A program made the position numbers and the translations under genes. From an uncultured bacterium (GTDB taxonomy: Bacteria > Actinomycetota > Coriobacteriia > Coriobacteriales > Coriobacteriaceae): a DNA stretch of 5,478 bases. Below, one piece after another: positions 1 to 5,478 of this stretch. Below the pieces are notes generated by a model. That model had not been told where the DNA came from. It worked only from the letters and a program-made list of their open reading frames with translations, and did no database searches. How positions within the stretch are numbered: the first letter of the stretch is position 1; each line of letters opens with the position of its first letter. The stretch covers positions 1-5,478 of the forward strand of contig CAJMRP010000127.1 of assembly GCA_905215765.1 (NCBI GenBank), written 5' to 3'.

Positions 1-241
1 CGGCGCGTGCGGCCTCCTCGGCGGCAGCTGCCTGCTCCTCGGCCTGCTTGGCGGCCTCGACTTCCTGAGCGCGGGCCTCGATCACCGAGGCGAGCTGCTT
101 GCGGACCATAGCGACATAGGCGTCCTCCAAGGTGGAGGAAGCGGACTTAGCGGGAATCTTCATATCGGCGAGATGACCCATCAGTTCCTTGGAGGTCATG
201 CCGAACTCTTTGGCCAGGGTGGACACACGGACTTTTGCCAT
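1..241 (-). CDS. infB: Translation initiation factor IF-2, N-terminal part (3' end beyond window)
   Basis: IF-2 is the GTPase that brings initiator fMet-tRNA to the 30S subunit and promotes joining of the 50S subunit in the cytoplasm. Only the first 80 codons lie here; the G domain and tRNA-binding domain are off the left edge. The visible protein begins MAKVRVSTLAKEFGMTSKEL, the small helical IF2_N domain (about residues 1-52). After it comes an Ala/Glu/Gln-rich, probably helical charged linker (about residues 53-80), the usual start of the long variable IF-2 linker. The ATG at 241-239 is chosen because AGGTG lies 7 nt upstream (about 249-253). The gene is last in the visible rimP-nusA-infB order. 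A 91-nt gap separates it from nusA, with no ylxR gene between, although many Gram-positive bacteria have one there. The identity is nearly certain; what is missing is due only to the window edge. Confidence 0.95.
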   Translation of the reverse strand, partial: MAKVRVSTLAKEFGMTSKELMGHLADMKIPAKSASSTLEDAYVAMVRKQLASVIEARAQEVEAAKQAEEQAAAAEEAARA

Positions 242-301
242 ATGACTTCACCTACCCTTTCTGGCACCTTGGGTGCCTAGAGACTGAACGAGCGTGGGAG
301 A

Positions 302-324
302 CGCGCCGGGACCCGCCCGGCGCG
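302..324 (-). other. GC-rich hairpin just downstream of nusA
   Basis: A perfect 9-bp inverted repeat (CGCGCCGGG and CCCGGCGCG, loop of 5 nt) starts about 8 nt after the nusA stop codon, inside the nusA-infB gap. On the minus strand it is followed by TCTCCC, not a T-run, so it is not a canonical intrinsic terminator. It could stabilise the upstream mRNA 3' end, pause polymerase, or tune infB expression relative to nusA. The rest of the gap (244-301) holds the infB ribosome binding site and nothing else I can name. Confidence 0.55.
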
Positions 325-332
325 ACCGCGCG

Positions 333-1580
333 CTAGATCAGGTCCTCCGCATCATCGAAGGCGTCGGTGTCGTGGACACCGCAGAAACGGGAGCCGGGAC
401 GAGCCTGGTTGCGGCACTGGATGCCGTCCTCGGACACATACTCGCAGCGGCGGACGTCCTCGTCCTCCTCGTCACCGATCAGGTCGGCGGCGGGCTCCTC
501 GTGAACGGGAACGTTCTTGAGGATGTCGGCGGCAAGGGTCTCGGACTTGATGTCGATGTGCCAGCCGGTCAGGCGCGCGGCGAGGCGGGCGTTCTGGCCC
601 TCCTTGCCGATGGCGAGGGACAGCTGGTCGTCGGGCACGATGACGCCGGCGTAGGCCTTCTCCTCGTCGATGAGGACGCGGGTGACCTTAGCGGGCGACA
701 GGGCGTTGGCGACGTAGACGGCAGGATCGGCATCCCACAGGATGACGTCGACGCGCTCGCCACGGAGCTCGCCCACGACAGCGCGAACACGGCTGCCCTT
801 GGGGCCGACGCAGGCGCCCACGGGATCCAGACGGTCGTCGAGCGAGTGGACGGCAACCTTGGAACGCTGGCCGGGCTCGCGGGCGATCGACTTAATCTGG
901 ACGGTGCCCTCATAGATCTCGGGCACCTCCTGCTCAAACAGACGACGCATGAGCTCGGGGTGGGTACGGGAGATGACAATCGGCGGACGGCTGTGCTCGC
1001 CACGAACCGGCTGCAGGTTGGAGTTGGGGTCGCGAACGTCGATGATCACGGCCTTGATGTGCTGGTTGTGCAGGTAGCGCTCGCCCATCGGACGCTCGTT
1101 GCGCTCGTTCTCGTAACGGCGCTGGTCGAAGTGCGGCAGCTCGGCCTCGACGCCCTCGCGGATCTTGACGATCGTGAAGTCGGGCGTGGACTGCAGCACG
1201 GTACCGCTGATGAGGTCACCGATGCGGCCGGAGAACTCCTCGTAGATCTGCTCACGGGCGGAGTTACGCACGATGGCGTTGATTTCAGCCTTGGCGTGCT
1301 GGGCGGCGATGCGGCTCGTGTTCTTGGGGGTGACGTCGATCTCCTCGAACTCGGTGAAGTTGCCCTCCTCGTCCATGGAATCGTCGATCGGCTCCAGGCG
1401 GTAGACGTAGATCTTGCCGGTGGTGCGGTCGATGGTCACCTTGGCGCCCCACTCAAGATGCAGGATCTCGGCATAGCTCTTGGCGAGCGACTGCTCCAGG
1501 CGGTCGATCAGGTAGAGCTGGTCGATGTGCTTCTCCTGGCAAAGCTCCATCAGGGCGGACATCATGTCGGATGCTGCCAT
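333..1580 (-). CDS. nusA: Transcription termination/antitermination factor NusA
   Basis: NusA binds RNA polymerase and nascent RNA and modulates pausing, intrinsic termination and antitermination. The 415-aa product shows the standard core: an N-terminal RNAP-binding domain (about 1-118), an S1 domain (about 119-195, from GDLISGTVLQ), KH1 with its GPKG loop at 259-262, and KH2 with GKEG at 325-328 (SLAIGKEGQNARLAARLTGW). Two AR repeats of the E. coli type are absent, as in other shorter NusA proteins. Instead there is an acidic stretch (EEDEDV, about 371-376) and a Cys/His tail with Cys379, Cys389, Cys400 and His403, spaced C-x9-C-x10-C-x2-H, which looks like a small zinc finger. The ATG lies 1 nt after the rimP stop with AAGGA about 8 nt upstream inside rimP, so translation is probably coupled to rimP. 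The gene is intact and its identity is secure; the role of the tail is unknown. Confidence 0.97.
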   Translation of the reverse strand: MAASDMMSALMELCQEKHIDQLYLIDRLEQSLAKSYAEILHLEWGAKVTIDRTTGKIYVYRLEPIDDSMDEEGNFTEFEEIDVTPKNTSRIAAQHAKAEINAIVRNSAREQIYEEFSGRIGDLISGTVLQSTPDFTIVKIREGVEAELPHFDQRRYENERNERPMGERYLHNQHIKAVIIDVRDPNSNLQPVRGEHSRPPIVISRTHPELMRRLFEQEVPEIYEGTVQIKSIAREPGQRSKVAVHSLDDRLDPVGACVGPKGSRVRAVVGELRGERVDVILWDADPAVYVANALSPAKVTRVLIDEEKAYAGVIVPDDQLSLAIGKEGQNARLAARLTGWHIDIKSETLAADILKNVPVHEEPAADLIGDEEDEDVRRCEYVSEDGIQCRNQARPGSRFCGVHDTDAFDDAEDLI

Positions 1581-1581
1581 C

Positions 1582-2076
1582 TTACTTTCCTTCCTTCGCG
1601 GGCTTGAAGTCGTAGGTGGGCTTCAACTTGCACTTTTTAACATCAGAGAAATCGAGGGTAACGGACTCGCCGTCCTCGAGCTCGAGGGTCACGTTCGTCT
1701 CGGTGGCGGCGGCAATCTTGCCGGCGTACTTGCGACGGCCCTCGGTGGCGGTGGAGGTGAGCTCGCAGTTCTCGCCCACAAAGCGGGCAAAGTCGCACGG
1801 GCGGCGCAGCGGGCGCGCCATACCCGGGCTCGACACCTCGAGCGTATAGCTCGAAGAGATGGGATCGAGCTCCTCAATCACATCGCCGACCCACTTGGTG
1901 TTGGCCGTGACGTCGTTGAGCGACAGGCTCTGACCCTCGGCACCCTCGATACGCACACGCACGCAGGGGGCCTTAGTGGCACCCACGAGCTCGACGTCGA
2001 CGATGTCGACATCGTGCTGGGGAGCGACGGCCTCGAGCGCGTCGATGATCGCCTGCTCGGTCTTGGTCTTGACCAT
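1582..2076 (-). CDS. rimP: Ribosome maturation factor RimP
   Basis: RimP binds the free 30S subunit and helps it mature. The 164-aa product has the family's usual size and two-domain form: an N-terminal alpha/beta domain (about 1-85, with DVDIVDVELVG) and a C-terminal SH3-like beta domain (about 90-155). The diagnostic motif YTLEVSSPGMARPL lies between them. I chose the ATG at 2076-2074 because GGAGGT sits 6 nt upstream and homologues begin here. A longer in-frame reading to 2289 would translate the promoter and leader terminator and is rejected; an ATG 6 codons upstream (2094) has its own start inside the region next to the ribosome binding site and is unlikely. It is the first gene of the rimP-nusA-infB operon, with its own promoter and leader terminator upstream and nusA 1 nt downstream. 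Confidence 0.96.
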   Translation of the reverse strand: MVKTKTEQAIIDALEAVAPQHDVDIVDVELVGATKAPCVRVRIEGAEGQSLSLNDVTANTKWVGDVIEELDPISSSYTLEVSSPGMARPLRRPCDFARFVGENCELTSTATEGRRKYAGKIAAATETNVTLELEDGESVTLDFSDVKKCKLKPTYDFKPAKEGK

Positions 2077-2096
2077 TGCGGCACCTCCATCCATAC

Positions 2097-2128
2097 AAAA
2101 AAGAAGCGGGGCCGAAACCCCACTTCTT
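2097..2128 (-). terminator. Intrinsic terminator in the rimP leader (candidate attenuator)
   Basis: On the minus strand an 11-bp stem, AAGAAGTGGGG pairing with CCCCGCTTCTT (one G-U pair, loop TTTCGG), is followed at once by a T-run at 2102-2097. It ends about 20 nt before the rimP start codon and lies about 20 nt downstream of the predicted transcription start. It is polarity-specific: read on the plus strand the G-U pair becomes a C-A mismatch. Because it lies between the promoter and the gene, some transcripts from that promoter should stop here unless the terminator is overridden. A rimP leader with a premature terminator is a known candidate RNA element in gammaproteobacteria; a link here is inference. 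Confidence 0.85.
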
Positions 2129-2154
2129 TCAATTACAACTTCATTTGCAAGCAA

Positions 2155-2183
2155 ACTATACCAATAGCTGCGGAAACGTGCAA
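2155..2183 (-). promoter_or_regulatory. Sigma-70-type promoter with extended -10, driving rimP-nusA-infB
   Basis: On the minus strand the -35 box is TTGCAC (2183-2178), the spacer is 17 nt, and the -10 box is TATAGT (2160-2155) preceded by TG plus one base, an extended -10. The -35 box matches TTGACA at four of six positions and the -10 box matches TATAAT at five of six. Transcription would start near 2148-2149, giving a leader of about 70 nt before rimP that includes the terminator hairpin at 2097-2128. No other promoter of similar quality was seen between leuS and rimP. Confidence 0.75.
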
Positions 2184-2194
2184 GCACAGTACGA

Positions 2195-2216
2195 ACCTGC
2201 AGGTCAGCGTGCGCAC
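2195..2216. promoter_or_regulatory. Two adjacent palindromes upstream of the rimP promoter
   Basis: ACCTGCAGGT (2195-2204) is a perfect 10-bp palindrome and GTGCGCAC (2209-2216) a perfect 8-bp palindrome. They lie 12-33 nt upstream of the -35 box, where an activator or repressor could bind. Short palindromes occur by chance in GC-rich DNA, so this is only a candidate operator. Nothing else recognisable lies in 2217-2270. Confidence 0.25.
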
Positions 2217-2270
2217 AGCTTCTCCACAAGAATAGGACAATTGGCCGAAGGCAACTAGGCAGATACACGC

Positions 2271-2305
2271 AAAACGAGGGACGACCCAACCGGATCGCCC
2301 CTCGT
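2271..2305 (-). terminator. leuS: Intrinsic terminator of leuS
   Basis: An 11-bp stem, ACGAGGGGCGA pairing with TCGTCCCTCGT on the minus strand (one G-U pair, 10-nt loop), begins about 30 nt after the leuS stop codon and is followed by TTTT (2274-2271). A short T-run (2307-2310) also follows the stem on the plus strand, so it may act weakly in both directions. It separates leuS from the rimP operon. Confidence 0.85.
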
Positions 2306-2334
2306 CTTTTATGCGTCAGTTAAGCGCGCAGTGC

Positions 2335-4878
2335 TTACTTGACCACCAGGTTGACCAGCTTGCCGGGCACGCAGATGGCCTTGACGACTGTCTTGCCCTC
2401 GAGCCACTTGGCGACGGCGGCCTCGGCGGCAGCCTGCATATCCTCATTGGAGGCATCGCGGGCAACGTCGACGCGGCCGCGGACCTTGCCGAGCACCTGG
2501 ACCACGATCTGCACCGTGTCCTCAACGGACTCGGCCAGGTCAAACTCGGGCCAGGCGGCGGTGTAGGCGTTGCCCTCGCAGCCAAGCGCCTCGTGCCACA
2601 GCTCGTCGGCCCAGAACGGGCAGATGGGGGCAAGGACGCTCACGATATCCTTAGCCACGCCGTAGCACAGCGCCTTGTCGCGGGCGGTACCCTCGGTGGC
2701 GTTGAGGTAGGCGCTCGCCGCGTTGACGAGCTCCATGACGGCCGAGATCGCGGTGTTGAACTGGCCGCGATCGAAGTCCTCGGTGCATTTGGCGATGGTG
2801 CGGTGACGCTCGCGATAGAGCTTCATCGCAACCTCGTCGAGCGCGGACTTGTCGAAGGCCACGTTAGCGTCACCGGACTGGACGAGTTGCCAAACGATAC
2901 GCCAAGCGCGCTTGATGAAGCGGTTGGCGCCCTCAACGGCCTTGGGATCCCAGTCGAAGTCCTTCTCGGGCGGGGCGATAAACAGGATCGCCAAACGCAT
3001 GGTGTCGGCGCCGTAGGGCTCGATGACCGAGCTCGGGGGCACGACATTGCCCTTGGACTTGGACATGGTGTCGCCGTTCTCGTCCTTGACCATGCCCTGG
3101 CACAGCAGGTTGGTGAAGGGCTCGTCCACGCTCAGCAGGCCCAGGTCGCGCAGTGCCTTGGTAAAGAAGCGGCTGTAGAGCAGGTGCAGAATGGCGTGCT
3201 CGATGCCGCCGATGTAGTTATCGACGGGCATCCAACGGTCGGCGGCCTCACGGGAGAAGGGCAGCTCGGTGTTGTGCGGATCGGTATAGCGCAGGTAATA
3301 CCAGCTGGAGCAGGTGAAGGTGTCCATGGTATCGGTCTCGCGCTTGGCCGGGCGGCCGCAGACCGGGCAGGTGGTCTCGTAGAACTCCTTGCACTCAGCA
3401 AGGGTTTCGCCGGCGCCCAGGTCCAGGTTCTCGGGCAGCGTCACCGGCAGCTGATCCTCGGGCACGGGCACGATGCCGCAGTGCTCGCAGTGGATGGCCG
3501 GGATGGGGTTGCCCCAATAGCGCTGGCGGCTGATGAGCCAGTCGCGGAGACGGAACTCGACCTTGCGACGACCACAGCCCATGGCCTCGAGGTCGGCCAC
3601 GATCGCAGCCTCGCCCTCGGAGTGCTTACCGCCGCGCATGCCGGTGTACTTCCCGGACTGGACGAGCGTGCCCTCGGCAGCGTGGGCGCAATCCCAGTCG
3701 ACGGTCTCGGCATGGAAGGTATCGATGGTCTCGCCGCTGGCCTCGACGGCAGCGCGATCGTCATCGTCCAGGATGATCGGCACGATCGGCAGGTCGTACT
3801 TGCGGGCAAACTCAAAGTCGCGCTGGTCGCCGCAAGGAACGGCCATGACGGCGCCGGTGCCGTAGTCGGCAACGACATAATCGGCAACCCACACGGGGAC
3901 CTTCTCGCCGTTGACGGGGTTTACCACATAGCGGCCCGTGAAGGCACCGTGCTTCTCGAGGGTGCCTTGGGCACGCTCGACGGCAGAGATATGCTTGGAG
4001 TCCTCGACGATCTTGGTGACGGCCTCCTCGTACTCCGTACCCTCGACGAGCTCGTGCAGGCCGGCGTACTCGGGAGCCAGGACAAAGAAGGAGACGCCAA
4101 AAAGGGTATCGGCACGCGTGGTGAAGACGGTGATCTTGCCCTCATCGCCCTCGATGGGCTCGCCATCCTGGTCGCACAGGGTAAAGTCGACCTCGGCGCC
4201 CTCGGAGCGACCGATCCAGTTGGCCTGCATCTGCTTGACGCGCTCGGGCCAGCCGGGGAGCTTCTCCAGGTCGTCGAGCAGCTCCTGGGAGTACTCGGTG
4301 ATCTTGAAGTACCACTGCTCAAGGTCGCGCTTCTCGGGCTCGGTGCCGCAGCGCCAGCACTTACCCTCGGTGACCTGCTCGTTGGCCAGAACGGTCTTGC
4401 AGTTAGGGCACCAGTTGACCGGGTTCTTCTTGCGGTAGACCAGGCCCTTTTCCCACAGCTTCTCAAAGATCCACTGACCCCAACGGTAGTAGTCGGGGCT
4501 GCAGGTCTTGACCATGCGATCCAGATCGTAGGAGAAGCCCATGCGCTTCATCGTGGCGAGCGCCTGGTCCATGTTCTTATACGTCCAGGCAGCAGCCTGC
4601 GTATTGTGCTTGATGGCGGCGTTCTCGGCAGGCAGGCCAAAGGCGTCAAAGCCGATGGGGTGCAGCACGTCGTAACCGCGCATGCGGGCCTGGCGGGCCA
4701 TGGCATCGCCGATGGTGTAGTTGCGCGCGTGGCCCATGTGCAGGTCGCCCGACGGATACGGGAACATGTCCAGCACATAACATTTAGGCTTCGACTTGTC
4801 CTCCGTCACCTTATATTCCTTTTCTGCAGCCCACCTGGCCTGCCACTTGCTTTCGATTGACTTGAAATCGTAATCCAT
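2335..4878 (-). CDS. leuS: Leucyl-tRNA synthetase (apparently hybrid N-terminus)
   Basis: LeuS charges tRNA-Leu with leucine in the cytoplasm and hydrolyses mischarged tRNA in its CP1 editing domain. The 847-aa product is full length for a bacterial LeuS. Visible in order: the class I HIGH-type motif HMGH (47-50); a CxxC pair set at Cys157/160/174/177 (zinc-binding type); the CP1 editing domain with TTRADT (253-258) and GTGAVMAVP (340-348) followed by Asp351; a second cysteine set at 464/467 and 504/507; DTFTCSSWYYLRY (519-531); the KMSKS loop as TMSKS at 604-608; an anticodon-binding helical domain; and the C-terminal domain ending GKLVNLVVK. The ATG at 4878-4876 has AGGAG about 10 nt upstream and lies 3 nt after the preceding stop. 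The oddity is that residues 1 to about 36 read like Bacteroidota LeuS and the rest like Coriobacteriia LeuS, with lower GC at the start. The true N-terminus of the GC-rich organism's enzyme is probably not present. Confidence 0.95.
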   Translation of the reverse strand: MDYDFKSIESKWQARWAAEKEYKVTEDKSKPKCYVLDMFPYPSGDLHMGHARNYTIGDAMARQARMRGYDVLHPIGFDAFGLPAENAAIKHNTQAAAWTYKNMDQALATMKRMGFSYDLDRMVKTCSPDYYRWGQWIFEKLWEKGLVYRKKNPVNWCPNCKTVLANEQVTEGKCWRCGTEPEKRDLEQWYFKITEYSQELLDDLEKLPGWPERVKQMQANWIGRSEGAEVDFTLCDQDGEPIEGDEGKITVFTTRADTLFGVSFFVLAPEYAGLHELVEGTEYEEAVTKIVEDSKHISAVERAQGTLEKHGAFTGRYVVNPVNGEKVPVWVADYVVADYGTGAVMAVPCGDQRDFEFARKYDLPIVPIILDDDDRAAVEASGETIDTFHAETVDWDCAHAAEGTLVQSGKYTGMRGGKHSEGEAAIVADLEAMGCGRRKVEFRLRDWLISRQRYWGNPIPAIHCEHCGIVPVPEDQLPVTLPENLDLGAGETLAECKEFYETTCPVCGRPAKRETDTMDTFTCSSWYYLRYTDPHNTELPFSREAADRWMPVDNYIGGIEHAILHLLYSRFFTKALRDLGLLSVDEPFTNLLCQGMVKDENGDTMSKSKGNVVPPSSVIEPYGADTMRLAILFIAPPEKDFDWDPKAVEGANRFIKRAWRIVWQLVQSGDANVAFDKSALDEVAMKLYRERHRTIAKCTEDFDRGQFNTAISAVMELVNAASAYLNATEGTARDKALCYGVAKDIVSVLAPICPFWADELWHEALGCEGNAYTAAWPEFDLAESVEDTVQIVVQVLGKVRGRVDVARDASNEDMQAAAEAAVAKWLEGKTVVKAICVPGKLVNLVVK
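4744..4779. other. Probable join between two genomes inside leuS
   Basis: This block encodes LeuS residues 34-45 (YVLDMFPYPSGD), nearly invariant across bacteria. Upstream in the reading direction, codons such as AAA TGT TAT, AGG, TCA and GCA and the MDYDF start resemble Bacteroidota. Downstream, GDLHMGHARNYTIGD is the Actinomycetota/Firmicutes style and GC rises to about 70%. Bacteroidota LeuS usually reads SGAGLHVGHPLGY at this point. The frame stays open because the join falls at homologous positions. An assembly chimera is the likeliest cause. Confidence 0.7.
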
Positions 4879-4881
4879 ATC

Positions 4882-5478
4882 TTATTTTCTCCTTTCCAGT
4901 TTGAAATCAACATAAAGCGACATCTCGCACTTCACCTTCTTCCCGCGGACGCGCGCAGGTTTCCAGTCAGGGGACGCGCTTATCACCCTCACCGCCTCAG
5001 CGTCAAGCAGTTCGCTCACACCTTTGATAACCTTGACATCAGTTACACGCCCGCGTGTGTCTATGACGAAATCCACCAGCACCCGCCCCTGCACTCCGGC
5101 CTGGACAGCCTCGCGCGGATAGCGCAGATAGACATAAACCCACTTGCTCATAAATACCGACGGGTCCTGGGAACCGAGGAACACCGGCTTCACGTCACAT
5201 TCATAATATGGCACCACATCCTCGTCCTTGACATATTTCTTCCTCCTCTCGTCCTTCTCCCTGAACTCCGGCCTGGCGCCGTTGACCAGGTCAAGCGTGA
5301 AGTTGTATATATACTCCTGTTCCCTCTCCATGTCGTCATACTCCAGAACCGATGCCGTGTCCCTGTCAGAATTGTATTCCGGATACATCCCGGTGGTGAA
5401 GAACACAGCGGGAATCTGCCTGTCATAGAAAACCCTGTGGTCTGAGTTGACAGGTTCAAGCGAGACCAGCTTAGGCTG
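4882..5478 (-). CDS. M28-like peptidase C-terminus fused to TonB C-terminal domain (5' end beyond window)
   Basis: The frame is open to the right edge, so the 198 visible residues are the C-terminal part of a longer protein; the GTG at 5406 is not the real start. Visible residues about 1-67 resemble the end of M28 zinc metallopeptidases: SDHRVFYDRQIPAVFFTTGM, then an EYNSDRDT segment where the family usually has YH followed by a DT. The His there is normally a zinc ligand and is Asn here. After a charged linker (about 68-105) comes a TonB C-terminal domain (about 106-198), with WVYVYLRYPREAVQAGVQGR, VIDTRGRVTDVKVIKGV, and PDWKPARVRGKKV. In classical TonB that domain contacts outer-membrane receptors; in Bacteroidota it is common on other proteins. 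No membrane segment is visible in this part. The gene lies 3 nt before leuS. GC and codon use differ from the rest of the window. The TonB part is confident, the M28 part likely, the substrate unknown. Confidence 0.8.
   Translation of the reverse strand, partial: QPKLVSLEPVNSDHRVFYDRQIPAVFFTTGMYPEYNSDRDTASVLEYDDMEREQEYIYNFTLDLVNGARPEFREKDERRKKYVKDEDVVPYYECDVKPVFLGSQDPSVFMSKWVYVYLRYPREAVQAGVQGRVLVDFVIDTRGRVTDVKVIKGVSELLDAEAVRVISASPDWKPARVRGKKVKCEMSLYVDFKLERRK

Noticed and set aside
244..332. Possible ylxR gene between nusA and infB
   Set aside because: The gap is only 91 nt with no suitable open frame; it holds a hairpin and the infB ribosome binding site.
294..1607. 437-codon open frame on the plus strand, antisense to nusA
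   Set aside because: It is a shadow of nusA caused by high GC at third positions; the composition is unnatural and no domain is recognisable.
1525..2235. 236-codon open frame on the plus strand across rimP and its upstream region
   Set aside because: It is the antisense shadow of rimP and runs through the leader terminator and promoter; no recognisable protein features.
2132..2270. Possible tRNA or T-box-like leader between leuS and rimP
   Set aside because: No cloverleaf, no T-box motif and no tRNA ends are visible; the region is explained by the promoter and leader.
2077..2289. Extension of rimP to an upstream start at 2289
   Set aside because: The extra 71 residues would cover the promoter, the terminator hairpin and part of the leuS terminator. 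The ribosome binding site and family start support 2076.
2311..4860. 849-codon open frame on the plus strand, antisense to leuS
   Set aside because: It mirrors leuS codon for codon in a GC-rich gene. The translation is low-complexity (rich in Leu, Gly, Val, Asp and His), it has no family motif, and leuS itself is unmistakable.
4882..5406. TonB-domain gene as a complete 174-aa protein starting at GTG 5406
   Set aside because: The frame stays open to the window edge, and the upstream 24 codons continue the M28-like sequence (SDHRVFYDRQIP), so 5406 is internal.

Overview
The window reads almost entirely on the minus strand. Going right to left it holds the 3' part of a peptidase-like/TonB-domain gene, leuS, a short intergenic region with a terminator, a promoter and a leader terminator, then rimP, nusA and the first 80 codons of infB. 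Roughly 1-4745 is GC-rich (about 60-70% in the lines I counted). Its LeuS, NusA, RimP and IF-2 sequences resemble gut Actinomycetota of the class Coriobacteriia (Collinsella-like). That taxon is my recollection of family sequences, not a search result.

The right-hand ~700 bases look different. GC falls to roughly 50%, with one line near 32%, and ATA, AGA and AGG codons appear. The protein there ends in a TonB C-terminal domain, a module that in this form belongs to outer-membrane bacteria, especially Bacteroidota. Only 3 nt separate it from leuS, and the first ~40 LeuS residues also read like a Bacteroidota LeuS. The rest of LeuS reads like a Coriobacteriia LeuS. The change falls inside the highly conserved block before the HIGH motif, at about 4744-4779. 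The simplest reading is a chimeric metagenomic contig that joins two gut genomes at a short conserved stretch of leuS. A real recombination is possible but less likely.

Layout: infB (partial) 1-241; a 91-nt gap with a GC hairpin; nusA 333-1580; rimP 1582-2076; intergenic 2077-2334 with the rimP leader terminator, an extended -10 promoter and the leuS terminator; leuS 2335-4878; M28-like/TonB gene 4882-5478, open at the right edge. rimP, nusA and infB form the classical operon linking 30S maturation, transcription elongation/termination and translation initiation. A strong promoter sits about 80-105 nt upstream of rimP. An intrinsic terminator lies inside its 5' leader, which suggests transcription attenuation of the operon, possibly by NusA itself. 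leuS has its own terminator and is a separate unit.

I found no CRISPR array, tRNA, rRNA or insertion sequence. Points worth a second look are the chimeric leuS junction, the leader attenuator, a zinc-finger-like tail on NusA, and the peptidase-like/TonB fusion in which an expected zinc-ligand His reads as Asn.
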